Source: an uncultured Marinococcus sp. (lineage in GTDB: Bacteria > Bacillota > Bacilli > Bacillales > Marinococcaceae). From it: 64,000 nt of DNA. The stretch spans positions 1-64,000 of the forward strand of contig NZ_CANLSU010000007.1 of NCBI RefSeq assembly GCF_947493875.1, given 5' to 3'. Positions 8,917 to 16,794 of the stretch are shown here, in pieces. How positions within the stretch are numbered: the first letter of the stretch is position 1; every line of letters begins with the position of its first letter. Below the pieces are notes generated by a model, which made no database searches, was not told the DNA's origin, and was given only the letters and a program-made list of their open reading frames with translations. The translations under genes and the position numbers were made by a program.

Positions 8917-9345
8917 ATGGGAAGTTCATCAAATTGGAACCGATTCTCCCCGAAGCAGCTGTGGGACCGTGTTAAGCAGACACTGCAGCCTGCTTCCGCG
9001 AACGGGGAAAAATCAAACAGCAGGCTGGACCGGCGGCGGCAGCATAAAGAGCGTCAAAAGGACACACGCCTGTATAAAACATCGCTTTATGCGTTTTATA
9101 CAATGTGTGTACTTCTGATGCTTATGCCCTTTGTTTATTTTCTTCCGTGGCCGTCCATTGCCACCTGGCTGGTGGTGCTGATTCTGCTTACGCTCGGAAC
9201 AACAACGACCCTCGCTGCAATTACAATAAAAAAGCAGTCACATCACGTGCCGCTTTTATACATGTGGTTTATTCTGCTCATGTCTGCAGTATTATTAATT
9301 ATCTACCTGGGCATACTTATTTATTTCCGTTTTTTTCTGCTTTAA
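8917..9345 (+). CDS. hypothetical membrane protein
   Basis: Unrecognised protein of 142 residues. The first 55 residues are soluble and strongly basic (RLDRRRQHKERQKDTRLYK). Three hydrophobic helices follow at about 58-80, 83-102 and 112-138. The gene starts 37 bp after the aldehyde dehydrogenase, behind a TAGGAG ribosome binding site, so it is probably cotranscribed with it. It ends 10 bp from the converging deaminase gene. Confidence 0.65.
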   Translation: MGSSSNWNRFSPKQLWDRVKQTLQPASANGEKSNSRLDRRRQHKERQKDTRLYKTSLYAFYTMCVLLMLMPFVYFLPWPSIATWLVVLILLTLGTTTTLAAITIKKQSHHVPLLYMWFILLMSAVLLIIYLGILIYFRFFLL

Positions 9346-9355
9346 CCATTCCGGT

Positions 9356-9775
9356 CTACTGTTCATCAAGGTATGGATCGAGTGTTTTGTCCCGAAGTGG
9401 TTTATACTGCAGCTCGTAGGTTGTTTCGGGCACTGGAAGGAGGCCGGCATTTTCGGCCTCCTTTGCTGTTTTCGCCGTGTATACTACCGGAATACCGCTC
9501 CAATTGATGGCAGCTTCACACATCGGACAGGGCTCACCGCTCGTATACAGCTCACAGTCACTTAAGTCCTGGGTTTTTAAGAACCGTGAAGCGGTCCTTA
9601 CTGCTTCCAGTTCGGCATGAGTCGTCGGGTCAAAGGTTTTAAAACCTTTATTCCCCTCCTCTGCCACTACTTCACCGTTCCGGACAATGATACACCCAAA
9701 AGGATCCCCTTCTCCTTCTTTTTTTACCTTCTGTGCCAGCTGAACCGCCCGTTTCATCAAAGCTTCATTATACAT
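9356..9775 (-). CDS. nucleoside/guanine deaminase family protein
   Basis: Zinc-dependent deaminase of 139 residues in the cytidine/deoxycytidylate deaminase superfamily. The zinc site is complete: His53-Ala-Glu55 (proton shuttle) and Cys83-x2-Cys86 (PCPMC). Length and the GDPFGCIIVRNGEVV opening resemble Bacillus guanine deaminase, but tRNA adenosine deaminases share the core, so the substrate is a guess. It starts 11 bp after the stop of the MBL-fold gene and is probably read from the same transcript. Confidence 0.8.
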   Translation of the reverse strand: MYNEALMKRAVQLAQKVKKEGEGDPFGCIIVRNGEVVAEEGNKGFKTFDPTTHAELEAVRTASRFLKTQDLSDCELYTSGEPCPMCEAAINWSGIPVVYTAKTAKEAENAGLLPVPETTYELQYKPLRDKTLDPYLDEQ

Positions 9776-9786
9776 AACCGTGCTCC

Positions 9787-10458
9787 TTATACTTTAGACT
9801 GGTATTCATTTACGAAGGCGCTGTACAGATGCTGCGAATACTCCAGATCCTCTCCATGACAGATGGATAGTTTCCCGGGAGCTACTTTCTGTATGGTTTT
9901 CGTGCTTCGCATCGCCCGGTCCATATTAGCAGTAAACTGTTTCATCGGAGGAGCTATACGCCCGTTTTTAGAAGTAATCATGTCGCCAGTGATCAGAACG
10001 TCATCTTTTTTATGATAATAAGCGGTATGACCCGGCGAATGACCCGGCGTAAAATACGGGTCCAGTCCCATCATAGAATGAAAAACGCCACGGCTGTCTC
10101 CCGGCAGCTGCTTTACAGAAAATCCTTTAGTATAATTTGTCGGTTTTTTTCGGTTAGGATAAGGTTTTTCCCCCGTTATGTAAGGAATCTCGAGCCCATG
10201 GATGTAAACAGGTGCATTTACTTTGTCTTGAATATAAGCGAGTCCGCCTACATGATCCGGATGACCGTGGGTTAATAAAATCATTTGAACCCGTCCAAAA
10301 CGCGCTGCTTCTTTTAAAATTCTAGGCGCCATTGGCCGGATGCCCGTATCAATAATAATAGCCCCGTTCTCATGCTTGACGACCCAGGCACTAATAGTAA
10401 TGCCTACCTTCATGTGCACCTTAATAATATTTTCACTCACCTGGCTGACTTTCACCAT
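9787..10458 (-). CDS. MBL-fold metallohydrolase
   Basis: Metallo-beta-lactamase-fold hydrolase of 223 residues. The metal-binding motif is His64-x-His66-x-Asp68-His69 (THGHPDHVGG), with further ligands in FTPGHSPGH and ITGDM and near the end in CHGED. Such proteins hydrolyse thioesters, lactones or phosphodiesters; the substrate cannot be told here. No beta-lactamase role is implied. Its leader is a long purine run (pyrimidines on the plus strand, 10469-10503) that ends in an AGGAG ribosome binding site. Confidence 0.82.
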   Translation of the reverse strand: MVKVSQVSENIIKVHMKVGITISAWVVKHENGAIIIDTGIRPMAPRILKEAARFGRVQMILLTHGHPDHVGGLAYIQDKVNAPVYIHGLEIPYITGEKPYPNRKKPTNYTKGFSVKQLPGDSRGVFHSMMGLDPYFTPGHSPGHTAYYHKKDDVLITGDMITSKNGRIAPPMKQFTANMDRAMRSTKTIQKVAPGKLSICHGEDLEYSQHLYSAFVNEYQSKV

Positions 10459-10621
10459 CTGCGATCCACTCCTTTCTTCCTTTCCCTTTCCCCTTCCCTT
10501 CCTGCTTCCGGTTAACGCTTTATTTTTTCGGGAAAGAGAGTAACGCTGATATAATTCTAATCATCTGCTTACAGTGTACACAATATTGTATATAAAATTC
10601 TACCGCGAAAGGATGTTATTT

Positions 10622-10981
10622 ATGCTTTCTCCCTGCCCTAACAGCCCAAATTGTGTTTCTACCATGAGTTCCCCCGAAGATAAACGTCATTACATGGAGC
10701 CCATACAATACTCAGGCAGCCCGGAAACAGCGAAAAGTACTATCCGTCATATCATTCAGCAGCAGAAGCATGCGGAAATCGTTCATGAAGATGATAACTA
10801 TATTTCAACTGTGTTTACGACACCGTTGCTTAAATTCAAGGATGACGTTGTTTTTTATTTCGGTGATCATGGGCACGTTCATTTTCGATCGGCTTCAAGG
10901 ATCGGCAAGGGGGATATGGGAAAGAACAAAAACAGAATGAAAGAAATTACTGCCCATTTTTATGACCAGTATAACGAATAA
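10622..10981 (+). CDS. DUF1499 domain protein
   Basis: Small protein of 119 residues with the DUF1499 signature: CPNSPNCVST at the N-terminus, a YISTVF core and a VHFRSASRIGKGDMGKN-type segment. The start at 10622 follows GAAAGGA by 8 nt; the longer frame from 10574 has no ribosome binding site. The function of DUF1499 is not known. It stands alone between the divergent MBL gene and the iron-uptake operon. Confidence 0.8.
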   Translation: MLSPCPNSPNCVSTMSSPEDKRHYMEPIQYSGSPETAKSTIRHIIQQQKHAEIVHEDDNYISTVFTTPLLKFKDDVVFYFGDHGHVHFRSASRIGKGDMGKNKNRMKEITAHFYDQYNE

Positions 10982-11045
10982 TAAATAAGAAAAATTTTTA
11001 TATTTATTGAATTGTCCCCCTTTTTATAGTAAAGTCGGATTTGTT

Positions 11046-11064
11046 GATATTGATAATCTTTTTC
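11046..11064 (+). promoter_or_regulatory. Fur box of the siderophore uptake operon
   Basis: GATATTGATAATCTTTTTC matches 16 of 19 positions of the Fur consensus GATAATGATAATCATTATC. It lies 19 bp upstream of the binding-protein start and close to its promoter, so iron-replete repression is expected. Confidence 0.8.
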
Positions 11065-11082
11065 AATTAGGGGGATATACAT

Positions 11083-12105
11083 ATGCGTAAAAGGATTTTT
11101 TTAACATTTTTAACGGTACCCGCTTTATCACTTTCACTTGCTGCATGCAGTTCTTCAGAAGACAGCGGCAGTTCGGAGGAGTCCGGCAGCAATGAGGGAT
11201 CTTCTGAAAACAGCGAATCTGTAACGGTAACAGACGGGTATGACAATGAAGTAACCCTTGAGGAAACACCCGAAAACGTCGTCGCTCTCGAATGGGTGTA
11301 TGCTGAAGATCTTCTTGCATTAGGCATGCAGCCTGCCGGTATCGCTGATCTCGATGGATATAACGATTATCTTGCTGATATCGAACCGGCCCCTTCTGAA
11401 GACGTCCAGGACGTTGGCACGAGACAGGAGCCAAGCCTCGAACGTATTGCCGAGCTGGAGCCCGATTTAATCATTACCGCTGGCTACCGCCATGAAGACA
11501 TTAAAGAAGAGCTTGAAGAAATTGCCCCGACGCTGATGTATAATCCATACCCTGCCGAGGGCGAGGGCAATCAGTACGAAGAAATGGAGTCCACCTTCGA
11601 AAGCATTGCTACGGCTGTAGGCGAAGAAGACCAGGCGGAGCAGGTTTTAAATGATCTGGATGACACCTACAATGAACTGTCGACTGAAATCGAAGATGCC
11701 GGACGCACTGACGAGGAAGTGCTGCTTTCACTTTCCTATCTCGCTAATGAAAATGTAGCCTTCCGGCTGTTTGCCGACAATTCTCTTGCCGCCCAGACGA
11801 TGGAACAGATCGGTGTCGATAATGCGTATGAGTCTGAGCAGTTTGAAGAGTACGGCTATACAGAAACGAGCGTCGATGCACTGGAAAATTATCAGGACCA
11901 GACATTTATAGATATCCCCACACCGGAAGGCGATCGTGATACGATTGAACAAACACTGAATAACAATGAAGTATGGAATAGCTTATCCTTTGTTCAAAAC
12001 GATAATGTTCATCGTCTTCCGAGCTCTACATGGCCATACGGCGGCCCGCTTTCATCTGAGGTGTTCGCCGAAGAGGTGGCTGACACTTTAACAAATGAGG
12101 AGTAA
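11083..12105 (+). CDS. iron-siderophore ABC transporter, substrate-binding lipoprotein
   Basis: Extracytoplasmic receptor of 340 residues for Fe3+-siderophore uptake. A signal peptide ends in a lipobox (LAAC, lipid-modified Cys22), followed by a Ser/Glu linker typical of lipoproteins from salt- or alkali-adapted bacilli. The body is a FecB/FhuD-type periplasmic-binding fold (VALEWVYAEDLLALGMQPAG; ERIAELEPDLIITAG). The protein is very acidic. It opens an operon with the fused permease 2 bp downstream and has a Fur box just upstream. The siderophore class is not readable from the sequence. Confidence 0.92.
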   Translation: MRKRIFLTFLTVPALSLSLAACSSSEDSGSSEESGSNEGSSENSESVTVTDGYDNEVTLEETPENVVALEWVYAEDLLALGMQPAGIADLDGYNDYLADIEPAPSEDVQDVGTRQEPSLERIAELEPDLIITAGYRHEDIKEELEEIAPTLMYNPYPAEGEGNQYEEMESTFESIATAVGEEDQAEQVLNDLDDTYNELSTEIEDAGRTDEEVLLSLSYLANENVAFRLFADNSLAAQTMEQIGVDNAYESEQFEEYGYTETSVDALENYQDQTFIDIPTPEGDRDTIEQTLNNNEVWNSLSFVQNDNVHRLPSSTWPYGGPLSSEVFAEEVADTLTNEE

Positions 12106-12107
12106 CT

Positions 12108-14138
12108 ATGAATTCATTCCCGTTCGTTTCAAGAGCTGTTCTGCTGTATACTGGCGGAGCAGCTCTTCTCTTGGTGCTGATATATCTGCATCTTGTGCAG
12201 AGCACCGGTACTTTTTCGGTGCGCTCCTGGTGGGAGCTTATGCAGCATACCGACTCTACGGAAAGCAGTATTTTCCGGACTGTATATCTCCCGAGAATTG
12301 TTATTGGTATTCTCTCAGGTATAGCTTTGGCTGCTTCCGGGGTTATTTTTCAAACGATCACAAAAAATCCGCTGGCAGCCCCTAGCACATTAGGAGTTCA
12401 TGCCGGTGCCTATTTCTTTATTGTAGCTTTTGCCACCATACTGCCGGACTGGCTGGGTCTGAGCGGGTTTATCGCTGCGTTTGTCGGCGGATGCCTGGCC
12501 GCCTTAATGGTGTTTACAATGGCCGGCGGCCTTGAAGCTACGCCAGTGCGGATGGCTTTGGCCGGTCTCGTACTGTCTATTGCTTTTTCATCATTTACAG
12601 CTGTTCTTCAGATATTTTTTGAAGTACAGACCGCCGGCTTGTTTCTATGGGGTAACGGCACCCTTGTACAGCAGGATTGGAGCGGTGTCCGCTTTGTCTT
12701 CCCTGTACTGATCGTGCTTTTGTTCCTCGTGTTCTTTTACGCTCCCCGTCTCGATATTCTTTTGCTTGGCAAAAATCAGGCAGCTACACTTGGAGAAAAC
12801 GTACGGGCTACGCAGGCATTTATGTTTTTCCTTGCCGTAGGTCTGACTGCCATCGTTGTAAGCGTTGTTGGCCCCATCGGCTTTATTGGCCTGGTGGCCC
12901 CCCATTTGACACGCTTAATGGGCTATCAGCTTCACTCCACTCTTTTGTTTGGGTCCATGCTTTGGGGTGCTGTGCTTCTGATCGGGGCGGACGTACTGGG
13001 AAGGGCCGTCGACCCTTCCCTCAGTGAGCTTCCTGTCGGCGCTGTCACATCGATAGTCGGCGCTCCGTTTCTTGTATGGCTCATTTTAAAGCACCGGGGC
13101 TCTTTTTTTGGCACAGAGCAGCAAAGTGCTATTGGAGGTGGACGTAAAAGACGTGAACTGAAGTATCCTGTTGTTTTAACAGGTGCTGTTATGTTTACGG
13201 CCCTCGTGTTCTTTGTGGGGCTTGCCGGTGGGTCCACAGGCTTCAGCTTTGTTGACACCTGGCAGGCCCTGTTTACAGAGGAAAGCAGCGGCCAGCGGTT
13301 TATCATATTCGATTTGAGGCTCGGGCGGCTTTTGACGGCGCTTACAGCTGGAATGCTGCTTGCACTAAGCGGCATGCTGTATCAGGGCATTCTGCGAAAT
13401 CCCCTCGCAGATCCTTCAGTGCTCGGGGTGACCTCAGGAGCAGGCGCGGGCGCCCTGTTTGTACTGTTTCTTTTCAGGGATATTCCCACGGCCTTTATTC
13501 CAATTGGAGCCATTGCCGGAGCTTTTGCAGCGGTAGGCGTAATTCTGTTTTTCTCCTGGAAAACTAAATTTCATCCCGCTGTCCTGGCCCTTCTCGGAAT
13601 CGCCCTGTCAGCTGTAGGCGGCGCTCTGTCACAAATTATGATCACCCGTTTTAACTTAAATGCTGCCGCCGCATTAACCTGGCTGTCCGGCAGCACATAT
13701 GCCACCGGCTACGAAGAGCTTCAGCAGTTTCTGCTCCTCCCGCTTGCTATAAGTATACCGCTTGCCTGGTTTTTAGCCCCTTCCTTAAACGTGCTTTCGC
13801 TTGGCGACCAGACAGCGATCGCTCTTGGAGAGCGGTTAACCTTTGCCCGCTGGGCCGCAGTGCTGCTTGCCACCTTTTGTGCTGCCATGGCAGTAGCCGC
13901 CGTGGGCACGATTGGCTTTATCGGGCTTGTCGCACCTCACTTAGCCCGTATGCTTGTGGGACAGGACTACATGCGCATTTTTCCTGTAGCCCTATTTATC
14001 GGCGGCTCTCTTCTCGTGTTTTCCGATACGATCGGACGCACCGTACTAGCCCCTGACGAAATCCCCTCGGGGCTGGTGGCTGCTGTAATTGGCACACCCT
14101 TCTTTTTATGGCTGATGCACAGAAGCTCTAAATCATAG
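12108..14138 (+). CDS. Fe3+-siderophore ABC transporter permease, fused FhuB-type
   Basis: Inner-membrane permease of 676 residues made of two FecCD domains in one chain (about 1-335 and 345-676). Each half repeats the family marks PRIVIGILSGIALAASGVIFQ / LGRLLTALTAG and VGPIGFIGLVAPHL / VGTIGFIGLVAPHL, the latter being the ATPase-coupling region. About 20 membrane helices are expected. A fused permease is known for FhuB of enterobacteria and for some Bacillaceae. The gene starts 2 bp after the binding protein, whose last codons supply the ribosome binding site. It works with the ATPase encoded convergently downstream. Confidence 0.92.
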   Translation: MNSFPFVSRAVLLYTGGAALLLVLIYLHLVQSTGTFSVRSWWELMQHTDSTESSIFRTVYLPRIVIGILSGIALAASGVIFQTITKNPLAAPSTLGVHAGAYFFIVAFATILPDWLGLSGFIAAFVGGCLAALMVFTMAGGLEATPVRMALAGLVLSIAFSSFTAVLQIFFEVQTAGLFLWGNGTLVQQDWSGVRFVFPVLIVLLFLVFFYAPRLDILLLGKNQAATLGENVRATQAFMFFLAVGLTAIVVSVVGPIGFIGLVAPHLTRLMGYQLHSTLLFGSMLWGAVLLIGADVLGRAVDPSLSELPVGAVTSIVGAPFLVWLILKHRGSFFGTEQQSAIGGGRKRRELKYPVVLTGAVMFTALVFFVGLAGGSTGFSFVDTWQALFTEESSGQRFIIFDLRLGRLLTALTAGMLLALSGMLYQGILRNPLADPSVLGVTSGAGAGALFVLFLFRDIPTAFIPIGAIAGAFAAVGVILFFSWKTKFHPAVLALLGIALSAVGGALSQIMITRFNLNAAAALTWLSGSTYATGYEELQQFLLLPLAISIPLAWFLAPSLNVLSLGDQTAIALGERLTFARWAAVLLATFCAAMAVAAVGTIGFIGLVAPHLARMLVGQDYMRIFPVALFIGGSLLVFSDTIGRTVLAPDEIPSGLVAAVIGTPFFLWLMHRSSKS

Positions 14139-14153
14139 TAATTCTTCAGAAAG

Positions 14154-14188
14154 AAAGCCAGGAGCCCCTTCACGGAGTTCCTGGCTTT
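14154..14188. terminator. bidirectional terminator
   Basis: AAAGCCAGGA and TCCTGGCTTT form a 10-bp stem between the convergent permease and ATPase genes. Confidence 0.8.
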
Positions 14189-14196
14189 CCTTATTT

Positions 14197-15021
14197 TTAA
14201 TTTGTTTGTGATATATCCGTTGCAGAAGCAGGCGTGCGATCAATTAAATCATATGTCATGCAGAGCGGTTTGCCGCTCTTTGGATCAGTTACGACGTGGG
14301 CATCAATGCCAAACACCTGCCGGAGAACATTTTTACAAATGACATCATTGGGGCACCCTATACATTGTACTTCTCCACTGCACATAGCGATTAAATGGTC
14401 AGAAAAACGGGCAGCATGATTTAAGTCATGAAGCACCATGACAATCGTACGGCTTTCTTTCTCATTCAGCTCCTGAAGAAGCTCCAACACTTCAAGCTGA
14501 TGGGCCATATCAAGGTAAGTCGTCGGCTCATCCAGAAGCAGAAGGTCCGTATCCTGTGCCAGTGCCATAGCAATCCAGGCCCGCTGGCGCTGTCCGCCGG
14601 AAAGGGAGTCCAGCGTCCGGGAGGCAAATTCGGAGACTCCAGTATCCGTCATAGCCTTTTGAATAGCCTCGTGGTCCTCCGCAGTTAATTTTCGTGTACG
14701 TTTGCGGTGGGGATGCCGGCCGAATGACACCAGCTGCTCCACCGTCAACGTAAGCGGAATATCCGGAGTCTGGGCAAGCATTGCCATGTTTTTAGCCACT
14801 TCTTTTGTTTTCATTTCATGAATAGATTTGCCGTCTAGGTACACACCGCCTTCTTCAGGGGTCAGTATACGGGACAGTGATTTAAGAATCGTGGATTTCC
14901 CACATCCATTTGGCCCGATAATAGACGTAATTTTTCCTTCTGGTATGTCAACGCTGATATTTTTCAGGACTTGTTTATTTTCGTAAGAAACGTCTACCTG
15001 CTCTGCTTGAAGTCTTGCCAC
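14197..15021 (-). CDS. Fe3+-siderophore ABC transporter ATP-binding protein
   Basis: Cytoplasmic ATPase of 274 residues that powers the permease. It has Walker A (GPNGCGKST), the ABC signature LSGGQRQRAWIA, Walker B LLLLDEPTTYLD and the switch histidine in MVLHDLNH, all of the FecE/FhuC type. I place the start at GTG 15021, 9 nt behind AAAGGGG; the longer frame from 15048 reads through this ribosome binding site. The gene faces the receptor-permease operon and has its own Fur box 59 bp upstream, so the transporter is split over two Fur-controlled transcripts. Confidence 0.92.
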   Translation of the reverse strand: MARLQAEQVDVSYENKQVLKNISVDIPEGKITSIIGPNGCGKSTILKSLSRILTPEEGGVYLDGKSIHEMKTKEVAKNMAMLAQTPDIPLTLTVEQLVSFGRHPHRKRTRKLTAEDHEAIQKAMTDTGVSEFASRTLDSLSGGQRQRAWIAMALAQDTDLLLLDEPTTYLDMAHQLEVLELLQELNEKESRTIVMVLHDLNHAARFSDHLIAMCSGEVQCIGCPNDVICKNVLRQVFGIDAHVVTDPKSGKPLCMTYDLIDRTPASATDISQTN

Positions 15022-15079
15022 CGTCGCAAGCCCCTTTCTTTTCTGCAATCTCAGTCTTGTCCTACACCGTCCATAAAAT

Positions 15080-15094
15080 TGATAATGATTTTCA
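15080..15094. promoter_or_regulatory. Fur box between divergent genes
   Basis: TGATAATGATTTTCA matches the 7-1-7 Fur motif TGATAATNATTATCA at all but one defined position. It lies between the siderophore ATPase gene (minus strand) and the SE1832-family gene (plus strand) and could control both. Confidence 0.78.
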
Positions 15095-15166
15095 TTTAAA
15101 ATTATAACGATTTTGCGTTAAAATAGCAAACAGATGCACAAATTTATTATGGAGGCGGATCCTGCT

Positions 15167-15349
15167 ATGACTCTTCGCGAACTAGACCACCAGCTCGCCA
15201 TGTTAAAATCAGATTATGTACGCATCCAGGGAGATCTGGAAAAACTCGAATCTTTCGGAGGCAACACTGATGGTATTATGCGCGAGCTCGACATTCTTGA
15301 AAAGGAAATGCACGACATTAATACACAAATCCGGGAATACAATAAATAA
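15167..15349 (+). CDS. SE1832 family protein
   Basis: Protein of 60 residues made almost wholly of two helices with heptad-like spacing (TLRELDHQLAMLKSDYVRIQ; MRELDILEKEMHDINTQI) around a short FGGNTDG turn. This is the pattern of the SE1832 family, small uncharacterised Firmicutes proteins. The start at 15167 follows GGAGGCGG at a proper distance; an earlier ATG at 15134 has none. The upstream Fur box raises the possibility of iron-linked expression. Confidence 0.75.
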   Translation: MTLRELDHQLAMLKSDYVRIQGDLEKLESFGGNTDGIMRELDILEKEMHDINTQIREYNK

Positions 15350-15374
15350 GCGGGCAAGTCGCGGCCCGCTTTCC
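15349..15374 (+). terminator. terminator after the SE1832-family gene
   Basis: AGCGGGC and GCCCGCT form a 7-bp stem with an 8-nt loop followed by TTTCCTGTT. The T tract is weak. Confidence 0.55.
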
Positions 15375-15386
15375 TGTTACGATGAA

Positions 15387-15540
15387 TTATTCCTCCAAAT
15401 ATCTCCTCGCACCTGCATACTCATCTGCATACCCGGAATCCTCCAGATTAACGATTTCAACCGTGCTCCGGGAATTCGGCGAATGCATCATGTCACCGCC
15501 ACCGATGTACATACTGACGTGGTGCACCCTTCTTTTTAAA
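15387..15540 (-). pseudogene. remnant of an NlpC/P60 cell-wall hydrolase (C-terminal end)
   Basis: On the minus strand, codons from about 15521 down to a TAA at 15387-15389 read HVSMYIGGGDMMHSPN, then STVEIVNL, then EYAGARRYLEE. This is the end of an NlpC/P60 domain, including the catalytic His context (HVxMYIGxG) and the closing YxGARRY. Just upstream the sense continues only in another frame (FKKKGAP, near 15525-15540), so there is a frameshift. The catalytic Cys half of the domain is absent. The fragment lies in an otherwise empty 300-bp gap before the OYE gene and is most simply a decayed gene. Confidence 0.65.
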
Positions 15541-15646
15541 CAGCCAAGCAATTATTATTTTCCACTTTTATGAATTCAGTCAGTTTCCCAATGCTGAAAA
15601 CGGGAATGACATGGAGAGAAAAAGATGAAGCTATAGGAGGAGTAGT

Positions 15647-16765
15647 ATGACACAAGCAGAAGAAACCTTGTTTAACCAACAGCATATAAGCAATCATATC
15701 TTTAAAAATAAGCTGATCGTTGCTCCGATGACACGGATTAGCGCAGATGACGATGGCACGCCAAACGACCGGATGCGCAGATACTATGAACGTTATGCCC
15801 TCGGCGGGTTTTCCGCTGTTATTTCGGAGGGGATATACACCGATGAAATCTACAGCCAGGGCTACGCCAACCAGCCCGGACTCGCCAATGAAAAGCATCA
15901 GGAAGGATGGGAGCCGATCACAAAAGCAGTCAAAGAGCATGGAAGCAAAATGATCGCCCAGCTTATGCATGCCGGCGCACAGTCCCAGTACAATCAGTAC
16001 ACAAGTGAAACAGCTTCCGCTTCTTCAGTGCAGCCTCCTGCTGAAAAAGTATCTTCCTACGGCGGCCAGGGAGCTTTCCCAGTCCCGAAAGCCATGAACG
16101 ATGATGATATGGAGACTGCTAAGCAGGGTTTTATTCAGGCTGCTCTTCACGCATTAGAAGCGGGATTCGACGGTGTAGAGCTTCACGGAGCGAACGGGTA
16201 TCTGCTTGATCAGTTTTTATCCGCTTCCACCAACAAGCGTACAGACCAGTACGGAGGTCCCGCAGAAAACCGTGTACGCTTTCTTACCGAAGTAATCGAA
16301 GCCGTGCGCGAGGCCATCGGCCGTGTTCCTATTCTTGGTATCCGTATTTCGCAGGCCAAAGTCACAGACGGCTCTTACCGCTGGCCGGGCGGGGAAGCAG
16401 ACGCTGCAGTCATTTTCTCCGAGCTCGGGAAGACGCCACTTGATTATATTCATACTACGGACGGCGACGGTCTTGGCGAAGGCTTTGGAAATGATACGCT
16501 CAGCATGGCCCAGGCGGCTAAAGAATACAGCGGCCTGTCCGTTATTGCCAACGGAGACCTTGGAGACACGGGAAAATCCTCCTATGCTATCAATGAAGGT
16601 GCTGCTGATTTTGTCTCTCTCGGCAGAACAGCCCTGGCCAATCCCGATGCCCCCCATCGCATTCTCCGCGGCCACCCGATGAACAGCTTCGATCCTTCTC
16701 TTATTATGCAGCCACTTGCTAATGTGAAGGATGCAGAGCTTGAACAAAATATCTTCAAGGAATAA
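15647..16765 (+). CDS. NADH:flavin oxidoreductase, Old Yellow Enzyme family
   Basis: FMN-dependent ene-reductase-type enzyme of 372 residues with a TIM-barrel fold. Clear family marks are IVAPMTRI near the N-terminus, AQLMHAG, GVELHGANGYLLDQFLSAS and TNKRTDQYGG, and the FMN phosphate-binding region VIANGD plus DFVSLGRTALANPD. The physiological substrate is not evident. The start lies behind ATAGGAGGAG. It appears to be a single-gene unit, ending in a terminator shared with the converging kinase gene. Confidence 0.9.
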   Translation: MTQAEETLFNQQHISNHIFKNKLIVAPMTRISADDDGTPNDRMRRYYERYALGGFSAVISEGIYTDEIYSQGYANQPGLANEKHQEGWEPITKAVKEHGSKMIAQLMHAGAQSQYNQYTSETASASSVQPPAEKVSSYGGQGAFPVPKAMNDDDMETAKQGFIQAALHALEAGFDGVELHGANGYLLDQFLSASTNKRTDQYGGPAENRVRFLTEVIEAVREAIGRVPILGIRISQAKVTDGSYRWPGGEADAAVIFSELGKTPLDYIHTTDGDGLGEGFGNDTLSMAQAAKEYSGLSVIANGDLGDTGKSSYAINEGAADFVSLGRTALANPDAPHRILRGHPMNSFDPSLIMQPLANVKDAELEQNIFKE

Positions 16766-16769
16766 AAAG

Positions 16770-16794
16770 AGGAGAGGCCGGCGTGGCCTCTCCT
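16770..16794. terminator. bidirectional terminator
   Basis: AGGAGAGGCC and GGCCTCTCCT form a perfect 10-bp stem with a 5-nt loop, between the convergent OYE and lipid-kinase-like genes. The minus-strand gene ends inside it. Confidence 0.75.
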
